Part shown: positions 47,524-56,076 of the stretch, in pieces
How the letters are laid out: every line of letters starts with the position of its first letter
How positions within the stretch are numbered: the first letter of the stretch is position 1
From: an uncultured Thiothrix sp.
GTDB lineage: Bacteria; Pseudomonadota; Gammaproteobacteria; Thiotrichales; Thiotrichaceae
Direction of reading: 5' to 3'
Assembly: GCF_937873765.1 (NCBI RefSeq)
Contig: NZ_CALMZC010000052.1
Coordinates: 1 to 64,000 of the forward strand
DNA: 64,000 nt
Notes under the pieces: model-generated
Told to the model about the DNA's origin: nothing
What the model saw: only the letters and a program-made list of their open reading frames with translations
Databases searched by the model: none
Program-made: the position numbers and the translations under genes

Positions 47524-48705
47524 ATGCAATCCCTAAGATCAAAAAAATTACTAGCTAGTTTACTTATGTGCTCAGCAGTTTATGTAAGCAATTCTGTTAT
47601 TGCCGATGAAGCTTGCAGTGCTGCCTATACTATTGATACCTCATTACCTAATGGAGGACGCTGGACTTTATGTTGGGAGCATAGCTTGCAAAATGGTATT
47701 AGCTTTCACCACATTGCTTACCAAGCTAAAAACGGAACTACGCAGGATATTCTTTATCGGGCAGAACTCGCTCAAGTTCATGTACCTTACGACGATAATG
47801 GCGCTCGTTACCATGATATTAGTGATTACGGTTTTGGTGACGGAAACTTATTGGGGTTGAATGAAAAAGAGTGCCCTAATGGCCAGTTAATTAGTTATGC
47901 CGGCAAGCCGGTTATCTGTCAGCAAGTTCTTTCACGTGGTGAAGCATTCAGATATCAAGAGAAAAGTGCACAAGGCTACAAACTTAGCTTATTTAGCATC
48001 TCCCAAATAGGCTCATATAATTATGTACCACGCTGGGAGTTCTTTGATAATGGCACTATAGAACTTTCGGTAGGTGCAACAGGGGCTTTACAACGCTTCA
48101 CCACAGGTAGTCAAAGCACTCAAGGGTGGCCGATTGCTCCTGATAAAATTGGTGTATCGCACTTACACAATTTCTTTTGGCGCTTAGACTTTGATTTAGC
48201 CGGCAACGGTGCCAATGATGTGATTGAAGAAATTAACTTTGTCCGTGATGACGGTGGTTTAAAGACTAAATATGAACCTATTCTGTTAGAAGCTGGTAGG
48301 GATGTAAATCCACAGACTATGCGTACTTGGATAGTGACCGATAAAAACTTACGCAATAAAGCCAACTCACCCATTGCTTATGAAATTCAGTTGTATCAAG
48401 CGGGACAACGTGACGTTGGTCCAGATGAAGAGGCTTTCACTAAATATGATATTTATTTTACTAAAGCTAAAGACTGTGAGCGTTTTGCTTCGCACAATGG
48501 AGGCGCTGACTATTGTGCAAAAGACTTATCGACTTATATCAATGATGAGTCATTGGAAGACGATATAATAGTCTGGCCTACTACAACTTTTTATCATATT
48601 CCTCGGGCGGAAGACGCCCCCAACATGAATGTTCATTGGAGTGGTATTCGTCTTAAACCTTTTGATTGGCACAATAGCAATCCCTTAGCGAGTGCAATAC
48701 GATGA
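47524..48705 (+). CDS. Minimal copper amine oxidase, D4 catalytic domain only (paralogue B)
   Basis: This 393-aa secreted protein has a signal peptide of about 27 residues, followed by the catalytic domain of TPQ copper amine oxidases, which oxidise primary amines to aldehydes with H2O2 and ammonia. Conserved features: VPYDDNGARYHDISDYGFG with catalytic base Asp98; QIGSYNYVPRW with candidate TPQ precursor Tyr165; H213-L-H215 copper ligands before WRLDFDL; third ligand His358 in FYHIPRAED. The usual N-Y-D/E around TPQ is changed to S-Y-N, so cofactor formation is not certain. Usual enzymes have about 650-750 aa with domains D2-D3 in front; here those lie in the next gene, whose ATG overlaps this stop (ATGA). 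Confidence 0.8.
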   Translation: MQSLRSKKLLASLLMCSAVYVSNSVIADEACSAAYTIDTSLPNGGRWTLCWEHSLQNGISFHHIAYQAKNGTTQDILYRAELAQVHVPYDDNGARYHDISDYGFGDGNLLGLNEKECPNGQLISYAGKPVICQQVLSRGEAFRYQEKSAQGYKLSLFSISQIGSYNYVPRWEFFDNGTIELSVGATGALQRFTTGSQSTQGWPIAPDKIGVSHLHNFFWRLDFDLAGNGANDVIEEINFVRDDGGLKTKYEPILLEAGRDVNPQTMRTWIVTDKNLRNKANSPIAYEIQLYQAGQRDVGPDEEAFTKYDIYFTKAKDCERFASHNGGADYCAKDLSTYINDESLEDDIIVWPTTTFYHIPRAEDAPNMNVHWSGIRLKPFDWHNSNPLASAIR

Positions 48706-49376
48706 TCTGTAGATATAAATTAATGCGTTGGTGGAAAGCAAAACTAGTTTTTATAAGCGTCTTAGTCCTTACAGCTAATACCTACGCAGGCAGTCAAGAC
48801 CCTCTAAGCCTGAATGAACAAGCGAACACCACAGCGCTCATCGAATCCTCTTTACCTGCCTTAAAAAGGCAAGCCGAAGGTGTCAATGGCACTAATTCTT
48901 ATGAATTACTATTAATTGAGCGAGATCGCTCTGAAGACAAAAAATCAGGTGTGCGTCGTGCTAATGCTTTCGTTTACGATTACAAAACGGACGAAACTAT
49001 TATTTACCGCATTGATCCCATTACTAACAAAATTCTCTCTTCAGTGCGCCGAAAAAACCTGCAGCTCCCTTTAACAGCTAACGAAATTGAGCGTACTGTT
49101 AAGCTTATTTTTGCAGATAAAGAAACCTTTGAGCTGATTAGCAATGAATATCAGCGTATTACCGAGAAAGTTCTCAGCTCCCCTAAAGACTTAGAGGCCA
49201 AAGCTTTTGTCTTTACTGCGGATACGCTTCCTGAGCAACTGAATAAAGCCTCACAACAATGTGGCTTACATCGTTGTGCACAAATTTTGCTATACACGCA
49301 TGATTCAGTCGTATTTGAAATTAGCCCAATTGTCAATTTATCTGCTAACCTCATCACTCAAGTTGCTGGATTTTAA
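48702..49376 (+). CDS. Split amine oxidase N-terminal (D2-D3-like) protein
   Basis: This 224-aa exported protein has a signal peptide of about 30 residues. DPLSLNEQA near the mature start recalls the HPLDPL of domain D2. ANAFVYDYKTDETIIYRIDP with ITNKILSSV and FADKETFELI (about 88-146) parallels the D2 end of the E. coli enzyme TynA. The final CAQILLYTHDSVVFEISPIV (about 192-211) resembles D3. It would thus be the N-terminal part of a copper amine oxidase made as a separate chain. Translational coupling with the catalytic gene (4-nt overlap) supports a complex. Evidence is recalled alignment only. Confidence 0.6.
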   Translation: MICRYKLMRWWKAKLVFISVLVLTANTYAGSQDPLSLNEQANTTALIESSLPALKRQAEGVNGTNSYELLLIERDRSEDKKSGVRRANAFVYDYKTDETIIYRIDPITNKILSSVRRKNLQLPLTANEIERTVKLIFADKETFELISNEYQRITEKVLSSPKDLEAKAFVFTADTLPEQLNKASQQCGLHRCAQILLYTHDSVVFEISPIVNLSANLITQVAGF

Positions 49377-49377
49377 A

Positions 49378-50511
49378 GTGTTTTTTAAACAATTCTTATT
49401 AATGATTGGTTTAGCGCTAGCTACTATGCAAACCGCTCTTGCAGCACCCGAACCAACTCAACATTGCCCAACCGCTAACATCATTACTAAGACTTTTGGT
49501 TCAGGTGCTCTATGGAAAATGTGTGCTGAGATGCGCCCTGCTGAGGGTTTAGTACTTTCTCAAGTCTACTATGCAGCTCCTAATAAAACGCTGAGACGCA
49601 TTTTGGGTGAAGCCAGCCTGTCTCAACTTGAAATTCTTACTGATACAATCACTACGCCTAGCTACGTGGTAACCCAGCAGGGCTTAGGAAAAAATAGCAT
49701 AAGCTTGAATTCAACGGATTGCCCACACGGAAATCTTAAGCACCTAGCCAGTGACACTATTTGTCGTAGCACTCAAGAATATGGTTATCAGTATAAATTC
49801 GATAATCAACGGCAGGGCAGCTTTTTTGAACTAGTCACTAGTTATAACCTACCTCCGCATACCTACTTTTTGCGCTGGCGTTTTTATGAAAACGGCATCA
49901 TTGAGCCTGCATTAGGTATTAGCGGACAGCTTACTAAAGCTGCTGATAAAAGCTTAGAAAATTTTACTGCACAGGCAGGCTGGCGTTTAGATTTCGACCT
50001 AGGTGCTACAGGCAGTGATGATGAAGTGCTCCAAGTTACTAGCACTCCTTCTGAGGATCGCCTAACTAAAGTAGTAAGTATTGGAAGTCAGACTAAGGAA
50101 TTTGGGGCTAGTGAAGATCCCGAAATCAAGCGTCTATGGGTAATTCGTGATGGTAATACTCCACTGGAAGGCATTAGTATTCCTTCTTATGACCTTGTAC
50201 CTAATAATTATAACTACAGCCGGATTAATCCTTTGAACGAACCTTGGCTGAAAAAAGATATTTACGTGAGTCGTTATAATGCCTGTGAACGTTATGCAAC
50301 GGATAACCGTCTTAGTGATTGTCCCGCTAACAATAATAGCCTTGCAAAATATGTAGCTAACGCAGAAATCATCGGCAGCGCTGATAGCGTAATTTGGTAT
50401 CGACAAACTTACCACCATCTAGCCCGTAGTGATGACAATGGAAAACTGGGGACTATTTGGAGTAGTTTCCAACTAGTCCCGCGAGACTGGCATAGTCAAA
50501 ATCAATTCTAA
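49378..50511 (+). CDS. Copper amine oxidase D4-like pseudoenzyme (paralogue A')
   Basis: This 377-aa protein starts at GTG 49378, which gives the signal peptide VFFKQFLLMIGLALATMQTA with cleavage near ALAA. The longer frame from 49261 would overlap the preceding gene by 116 nt. It is a close paralogue of 46321-47505 (RWRFYENGIIEPALG, GWRLDFDLG and SSFQLVPRDWHSQN are shared). Like that protein it lacks the TPQ tyrosine (NLPPHTYFLRW), the H-x-H copper pair (TAQAGWRLDF) and the catalytic Asp, keeping the third His in YHHLARSDD. It is probably non-catalytic and may pair with the following gene's product. Confidence 0.7.
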   Translation: MFFKQFLLMIGLALATMQTALAAPEPTQHCPTANIITKTFGSGALWKMCAEMRPAEGLVLSQVYYAAPNKTLRRILGEASLSQLEILTDTITTPSYVVTQQGLGKNSISLNSTDCPHGNLKHLASDTICRSTQEYGYQYKFDNQRQGSFFELVTSYNLPPHTYFLRWRFYENGIIEPALGISGQLTKAADKSLENFTAQAGWRLDFDLGATGSDDEVLQVTSTPSEDRLTKVVSIGSQTKEFGASEDPEIKRLWVIRDGNTPLEGISIPSYDLVPNNYNYSRINPLNEPWLKKDIYVSRYNACERYATDNRLSDCPANNNSLAKYVANAEIIGSADSVIWYRQTYHHLARSDDNGKLGTIWSSFQLVPRDWHSQNQF

Positions 50512-50524
50512 GTGTAAAAATTTT

Positions 50525-51706
50525 ATGTCTAAAGCTAAAAGCTTCGCAAAAATACTCACATTAGGCTTATGTTTATGCCCATGTCTCGCGGAAGCAGCAG
50601 AATTTTGCGATGACAATTATTACATCAATGTAACCCTAGACAACCAAACACGTTGGGATATGTGTTGGGAGCATCGTGGTTTAACTGGCATTTCCCTGCA
50701 CCATGTGTTTTATACACCACCTAGAGGCCCAAGACTGCTGGTCTTGTATCGGGCTGAGCTCGCTCAAGTACATGTTCCCTATGATGATAATGGCATTCGT
50801 TATCATGACATCACTGATTATGGATTTGGCCGCAGCTCCATGCTGCCTTTAGCGACCGCAGACTGCCCTAAAGGCCAATTACTCAATTTTTATGATAAAA
50901 CTGTCATTTGCCAAACTACCCAAAGCCGTGGCGAAGCTTATCGGTTTGGCTCAGAAACTAAACAAGGTCAAGCTTTAAGCTTATTTAGTGTTTCGCAGAT
51001 TGGTTCATATAGCTACATCCCTCGCTGGACTTTTGCAGATGATGGCAGTATGGAGTTCGCAGTAGGGGCAACCGGTGCTCTACAACGTATTTTACCTGAT
51101 GATCAGATGCAAAGACCGGGTTGGAATATTGGCTACGACAGGGTAGGTGTTTCCCACTTACATAATTTTTTTTGGCGGCTCGATTTTGACCTAGGTGGTC
51201 AAGGTAATAAAGACTATGTAGAGCAAATTGATTTTGTGCCGCAAGCAGCCAAGCTGACACGTCAAACCACTGTTTTCACTAAAGAAGCCGCTAGTAACGT
51301 ATCTCCAGAACTGGCACGCACTTGGCTTGTCACATCGAGTGCTTTAAAAAATGCTAAGCAGCAAGCAATGGGTTATGAAATTCAGCTTAATCAATCTGGG
51401 CAACGTGATGAAGGACCCGATCTTGAGCCATTTACCAAGCATGATTTCTATGTTACCAAGGAAAAAAGTTGTGAGTTGTATGCTTCACACAATATCAGCA
51501 CTCTAGACGAAGGTGACGAGTGTGCGGATAATTTAGCTGAATTTGTGAATGACGAAGTTATTACTGGCGAAGACATAGTAGTTTGGCCGACCGTCAGCTT
51601 TTACCATATGCCGCGTGCAGAGGACATGCCCAATATGGATGCCCACTGGAGTAGTATTCGTTTAGTACCGATGAATTGGCATACTCAAAACCCCTTAACG
51701 CGTTAA
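50525..51706 (+). CDS. Minimal copper amine oxidase, D4 catalytic domain only (paralogue B')
   Basis: This 393-aa secreted protein has a signal peptide of about 25 residues (ending AEAA) and is a paralogue of 47524-48705. Active-site residues are conserved: Asp95 in RYHDITDYGFG, Tyr162 in QIGSYSYIPRW, His211 and His213 in SHLHNFFWRLDF, and His361 in FYHMPRAED. The residue after the tyrosine is Ser (S-Y-S-Y), unlike the N-Y-D/E consensus. No second D2-D3 gene follows, so it may share the single copy at 48702-49376. It ends 1 nt before the stop of the opposing 1414-aa gene. Confidence 0.78.
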   Translation: MSKAKSFAKILTLGLCLCPCLAEAAEFCDDNYYINVTLDNQTRWDMCWEHRGLTGISLHHVFYTPPRGPRLLVLYRAELAQVHVPYDDNGIRYHDITDYGFGRSSMLPLATADCPKGQLLNFYDKTVICQTTQSRGEAYRFGSETKQGQALSLFSVSQIGSYSYIPRWTFADDGSMEFAVGATGALQRILPDDQMQRPGWNIGYDRVGVSHLHNFFWRLDFDLGGQGNKDYVEQIDFVPQAAKLTRQTTVFTKEAASNVSPELARTWLVTSSALKNAKQQAMGYEIQLNQSGQRDEGPDLEPFTKHDFYVTKEKSCELYASHNISTLDEGDECADNLAEFVNDEVITGEDIVVWPTVSFYHMPRAEDMPNMDAHWSSIRLVPMNWHTQNPLTR

Positions 51707-51707
51707 C

Positions 51708-54700
51708 TTACGCGCTAAAAGCAACGGCTAAATAGCCTTTTAAACGCGCCTCATTTAAAGCTAACTGCCGTTTAAGCTCTGCTGGATGAATGGCATTTAA
51801 GTCAGCATACCAAGTATCCTGCTTGTTCAAAGCGCTTAGTGTTTTCATATAAGCTGCTTTACCAGCCAACAAAACGTAACCAAATTGCTGATAGAAGAAA
51901 GTCGCTTCGACTTGGCTACGCTCAAAGGTCTCCTGCTCATTGTAGTCATGTGAGTGGTAAACTAGAGCATTTAAGGCATAGGCCTTTTTAAAGCCAGCTT
52001 TAATGATCTGATCTGCCCAAACTTGATCCTCGCCATAGTCAATTACCGGATAAGGTATCTGTTTCCAAACTGAACGACGCAAGCAAGAATTATTATCTGA
52101 ATAGAAATGCAAAACTTGCCGCCAAGTCGCTTCACCGGTTGCAAAGCGCTCTGGATCAGTGTGTTTATCTAAATAGATCGGTTGTTTAGCCAGTTGATCA
52201 AAATGGGCTGTCAAATCACGCTTTACAAAAGGTGAAGCTTCAGGATAAGGCAAATGTTTCCCAAAAGCGCCAGCCGCTGCAGGCTCATGCTCAAGCACGG
52301 AAACCAGATTGAATAGCCAAAACTGATCCACAGGCAAAGCATCCTGTGTCAGGAAAGCCACATATTCCCCACTTGTTAGCTCCACGCCTAAATTACGCGT
52401 CCCCCCATGACTAAACTGCGTCTTGGGGATAGAGTGAAGACGTACTTGCTTAGTACGTACTAGCTCAAGCGAACCATCTGTAGACCCGCTATCAATAATT
52501 AATAACTCAAACGGCCAAGGCACTTGCTGCTCAAGTACGCGCTCTACCACCTTCAATAATAGCTCGCCACCATTGAGGGTCGGTATCACGATCGAAACCT
52601 TTATAGATAGTGCTGCAGGTGGCTTGGCTTGATAAGTAAGCTCTTGCAAGCGTTGCTGAATAGAGCGACTGACCTCCTGCGCTGTAGCTTGCCAAGTAAA
52701 TTGCCTAGCCCATGCCCCGCCCAATTTTGCAGTTTTCGCTCTTAACTCCACATCTTCCAATAACCCTTGGAGGCGTTCAGCAATAATACGTGGATGAGGA
52801 GCCGCTAAAACCACGGTACCTACTGGAAAGACTGTGCGTGTATTATCTCCATCTAATTCTACAACGGGCAAATCACAGGCCATCATTTCTTGCGGAACTA
52901 GTGAGTAATTAGTGGCTGAAAACACCATGCCTAGATCGCAAGAACGATAGAGATAGCCTAAAGCTTCAGCGGGTAGCACACCATGATCGGTATACTCAAA
53001 GCTAACTTGCTCTAGCCATACTTTGTTATTGTCAGCGCCATACACCTCAACATGGAAAGCTAAACCTAAATCGGCTAAATGATTCAGGGCAAGCACACCC
53101 AACTCTACGGCGCGGCGTGAGGTGCTGGTACGGGCATAAAACGCGATCCGTGGCACGGTATTAGTAAACCGCCCTGCGGGTGGATAATAAACCTGCTGAT
53201 CTGCAGCTAACCAGAAATGCGTCGCCCAACGCCCATAACGCTCACGCATCAACTTTTCTAGCCAAGGCCCTGCACAAATACAGTCTAAGTCTTCATGATA
53301 AGTCAGCTCAGCGGCTAAACTATTGCTACCTGCAGCGAAGAAAGATGGCTCATGATCCTGCACGAAATAAAAGCGCCGCTTAAAGTTAGAAGCAGATAAT
53401 ACCGGCCAGACCGACTCCCAATCAGTGGCAATAATGATGTCCCCATTCGCTTGCTGGAAAGACTCATCCATAAAATGGATTTGAGCACTCAACTGTTGGT
53501 AGTGACGAATCAGATCTTCATAAGCGTCGTCCGTGGTTTTATGTACCACTTGATTGTGCAGCCAAATATGTTGTTGATGCCCCAATAACTCAAACCAGCG
53601 CATAAAGCGAAAAATGGTCATATTGCCACCGCCACCTTGCTGAGCAAAATCACAAGTCACCCAATGAATGACTAACTGGTCTTGCGCAAAACTGAAGTTA
53701 GGCGGGCTTAAAGGCTGGTCTTCAAACTTTAACATGCTTTGCAAAGCAGGACTGACGAGACTGGCTGATTTAGCTGGCTTTACTGTAGTAGGTGCTACTA
53801 ACTCAATACCTACTTTTCTGAATTTTAACTTATATTGATTGATGAACTCTTTTTCACCCGCTTTAGGATGTGGCTTACGTCCATCCTTCTGGCCATGCTT
53901 TAGATAATGAACCAAAGGATTCAATTCTGAAAAATAAACATCAGGGTATTCAGCTAAATACCAAGCACTATCGAAACAAGCACTAGGGGCAAAACGCCAA
54001 TGATGCGGGTCAGTTAAATAGTGTTCTAGGGCTGAAATACCCTCTGGTAAATCTGCGCCAATTTGCCTTAAATAATAACGACTATCAAACAGCGGATGCG
54101 GATCCATGTGCCATTGATCGCCATATTTAAGATAATAAACCAGAGGATTTAACTCTGACTCGACAATCTCTGGATATTCAGCCACATAGTAAGCAGCTAA
54201 AAACAACGGATTGGGATTTCTTAATTCTTTCCCCCCCTGATACAGATAATGCCAGAGTGGATTAAGTTCTTGTCTATCGACCAGTTGGCGAAGATCGGGA
54301 TACTGGCCTAAATACCAAGCAATATCTAACAAGGGATGAGGTTGACGATTCTCAATGACACCCTTCGTCAGATAATGGACTAAAGGATTTTCACCAGACT
54401 CCTGCAATTCTGGGTTTTGCTTGATATACCAAGTACTGTGGAAAAGCGCATTGGGCTGGTAACCCAGTTTCGCTCCAGTCAGATAATAATGTTCTGCCAA
54501 AGACTCCGTGACGTCATCGCTCTCCGGGTAGCTCAGATAAAAAGGCCGATCTAAAAGCCCACTCCTCTCGATTAACTCAATATCAGGGTTTATTGGCGTT
54601 GGTTCAGGTTCAGGTTCAGGTTCAGGTTCAGGTTCAGGTTCAGGTTCAGGTTTTGGGCGACCTAAGTTGAAAAACCATTTAGGTTTAGGTTGTTCAGTCT

Positions 54701-55952
54701 GTATAACTTGTTTAGGTTCAGGCTGAACCTCCAGCAGCTCTTGTTTAGCTTCAGGTTCAGGACTGGCTACAACCAAAGGCTTGGGTTTAAGCTGTAGAGA
54801 CTCAGTTAAATTTAAGACCTTGCTCCTTAACGCAGTTCGATCCTTAGCAAGCATAGCCAATTCAGTACTAAGTGCATTCTTAGCCAACTGCAACTCATGC
54901 ATGCGCTCAGCCTGTAGAACTAGTTGATTAGATTGAAACTCCATCTCCTGCTTATGCTGCTCTTTCAGTTGGCTAGCTAGTTGTTCATAATGCTTATCAC
55001 GTTTAATTAACAGATAATCTTTATGCTCTAAAGAATCTTTGTTGCGTGCCTCCATTTTTTGACGCTCTTTAAGCTGCCATTGCTGCTCAGATAACAAAAC
55101 CTTCGCGTAAACCTTAGATTCCTGATTAAACTTCGCACGTAAAGCTAATAAGCCCTGTAAAGCCTCGGTTCGCCTCTCTCCCGCTACTAATAACAGTAAC
55201 CATTCATAAGCTTGGACGATTTGCTCTGAAAATTCCGTAGACTGCTTAAGGTCCTCTAAACCTACTGAATTATGTTTTTGATCTTCTTCTAGATAATTTT
55301 CAATTTCTAGTTGAGATAAGACCGACTGGCGTGGAAAAGCTAAGTCAATTTGCCGTTGCAAAGACTGAACAAAACCCTGCCAATCTTGCATCAGCTGCTC
55401 ATAACTTAAAAAAGCGATGGGGTAATTTTGCGCATAATAAACAGCATCTAACACATGACGTAACCAGAGCAATCCTCCTTTAGCTAGCGGAAAACCATTA
55501 CGTTTTTTTAAAGACTGCGCTACTTCCAGCGGATTACGTACTGGAATCATAATGCAGGGTTTAATTTCTTGTGCTTGCAGTAACTCTAGCCAAAACGGTA
55601 AAAAGCGACAAATTCGCGGATCTTTAATAACAAATAGAGAGGAATCAGCAAAATCAGCTTGGACAATATCGCCAATAATTTTTTTATACTTAGTGGCGGC
55701 GGTTGAGGCATACCAGTCTGGATTAAACTCCGTCCAATCGCTCCAGAAGGAACCCGCTGATTCTAAGAGAGCGTCATGCTCAATCATTAAATCAACCGAC
55801 TCCCAAAAGCCTGTTTCATTATTATTGGGTAAGGCTGAGGCTAGACGCTTGGGCAGATCAGCACCTAATAGAGAGAAAACACGTGTTAAAGCTGAAGTAC
55901 CACTGCGATGCATGCCTGCAACTAAGATGGCATGCTTAGGCGACATAGACAT
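51708..55952 (-). CDS. Sulfotransferase-GT4-GT2 fusion protein
   Basis: This 1414-aa protein has several modules. Residues 1-260 are a sulfotransferase-like domain (VAGMHRSGTSALTRV, VIKDPR, PVRNPLEVAQSL). Residues 270-385 are a predicted coiled coil. About 432-452 is a Pro-Glu linker of EP dipeptides. About 480-695 holds about five repeats of the LNPL-HYL-G / PHPLFD-WYL-YPD type. Residues 755-1100 are a GT4-like, WsaF-type domain (HWVTCDFAQQGGGGNMTIFR, NYSLVPQEMMACDLP). Residues 1117-1400 are a GT2 domain (VSIVIPTLNGGE, IIDSGSTDGS, YGEDQVW). It may couple sulfation and chain assembly on one scaffold. It lies after kpsD, separated by a terminator. Confidence 0.88.
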   Translation of the reverse strand: MSMSPKHAILVAGMHRSGTSALTRVFSLLGADLPKRLASALPNNNETGFWESVDLMIEHDALLESAGSFWSDWTEFNPDWYASTAATKYKKIIGDIVQADFADSSLFVIKDPRICRFLPFWLELLQAQEIKPCIMIPVRNPLEVAQSLKKRNGFPLAKGGLLWLRHVLDAVYYAQNYPIAFLSYEQLMQDWQGFVQSLQRQIDLAFPRQSVLSQLEIENYLEEDQKHNSVGLEDLKQSTEFSEQIVQAYEWLLLLVAGERRTEALQGLLALRAKFNQESKVYAKVLLSEQQWQLKERQKMEARNKDSLEHKDYLLIKRDKHYEQLASQLKEQHKQEMEFQSNQLVLQAERMHELQLAKNALSTELAMLAKDRTALRSKVLNLTESLQLKPKPLVVASPEPEAKQELLEVQPEPKQVIQTEQPKPKWFFNLGRPKPEPEPEPEPEPEPEPEPTPINPDIELIERSGLLDRPFYLSYPESDDVTESLAEHYYLTGAKLGYQPNALFHSTWYIKQNPELQESGENPLVHYLTKGVIENRQPHPLLDIAWYLGQYPDLRQLVDRQELNPLWHYLYQGGKELRNPNPLFLAAYYVAEYPEIVESELNPLVYYLKYGDQWHMDPHPLFDSRYYLRQIGADLPEGISALEHYLTDPHHWRFAPSACFDSAWYLAEYPDVYFSELNPLVHYLKHGQKDGRKPHPKAGEKEFINQYKLKFRKVGIELVAPTTVKPAKSASLVSPALQSMLKFEDQPLSPPNFSFAQDQLVIHWVTCDFAQQGGGGNMTIFRFMRWFELLGHQQHIWLHNQVVHKTTDDAYEDLIRHYQQLSAQIHFMDESFQQANGDIIIATDWESVWPVLSASNFKRRFYFVQDHEPSFFAAGSNSLAAELTYHEDLDCICAGPWLEKLMRERYGRWATHFWLAADQQVYYPPAGRFTNTVPRIAFYARTSTSRRAVELGVLALNHLADLGLAFHVEVYGADNNKVWLEQVSFEYTDHGVLPAEALGYLYRSCDLGMVFSATNYSLVPQEMMACDLPVVELDGDNTRTVFPVGTVVLAAPHPRIIAERLQGLLEDVELRAKTAKLGGAWARQFTWQATAQEVSRSIQQRLQELTYQAKPPAALSIKVSIVIPTLNGGELLLKVVERVLEQQVPWPFELLIIDSGSTDGSLELVRTKQVRLHSIPKTQFSHGGTRNLGVELTSGEYVAFLTQDALPVDQFWLFNLVSVLEHEPAAAGAFGKHLPYPEASPFVKRDLTAHFDQLAKQPIYLDKHTDPERFATGEATWRQVLHFYSDNNSCLRRSVWKQIPYPVIDYGEDQVWADQIIKAGFKKAYALNALVYHSHDYNEQETFERSQVEATFFYQQFGYVLLAGKAAYMKTLSALNKQDTWYADLNAIHPAELKRQLALNEARLKGYLAVAFSA
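54601..54650. repeat. (GGTTCA)8 hexanucleotide repeat encoding the Glu-Pro linker
   Basis: Eight exact copies of GGTTCA plus a partial GG lie inside the 1414-aa gene and code for alternating Glu and Pro on the minus strand. Because the unit is 6 nt, changes in copy number would keep the frame and alter only the linker length. Further imperfect copies occur around 54713-54765. Confidence 0.95.
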
Positions 55953-56024
55953 ATGAATCTTCTACCCCAAGTAACTAAACCGACTAAAACCTAACAGTAT
56001 ACTGTTTTTACAAGCACAAAATAA

Positions 56025-56046
56025 AAGGGAAGCCGAAGCCTCCCTT
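56025..56046 (-). terminator. Rho-independent terminator after kpsD
   Basis: Read leftward, AAGGGAGGC, the tetraloop TTCG and GCTTCCCTT form a 9-bp stem with one mismatch, followed by a T-rich tract (TTATTTTG). It lies about 30 nt after the kpsD stop and ends the kpsMTED export operon before the 1414-aa gene. Confidence 0.8.
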
Positions 56047-56076
56047 GAGCAGCAACGTCAAGGCGAGAATTAAAAC

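Noticed and set aside
49261-49377. Longer start for paralogue A' overlapping the D2-D3-like gene
   Set aside because: The extra residues do not look like a signal peptide and would overlap a real gene by 116 nt; GTG 49378 gives a good signal peptide.
54601-54650. Phase-variable on/off switch by repeat slippage
   Set aside because: The repeat unit is six bases, so copy changes keep the reading frame.
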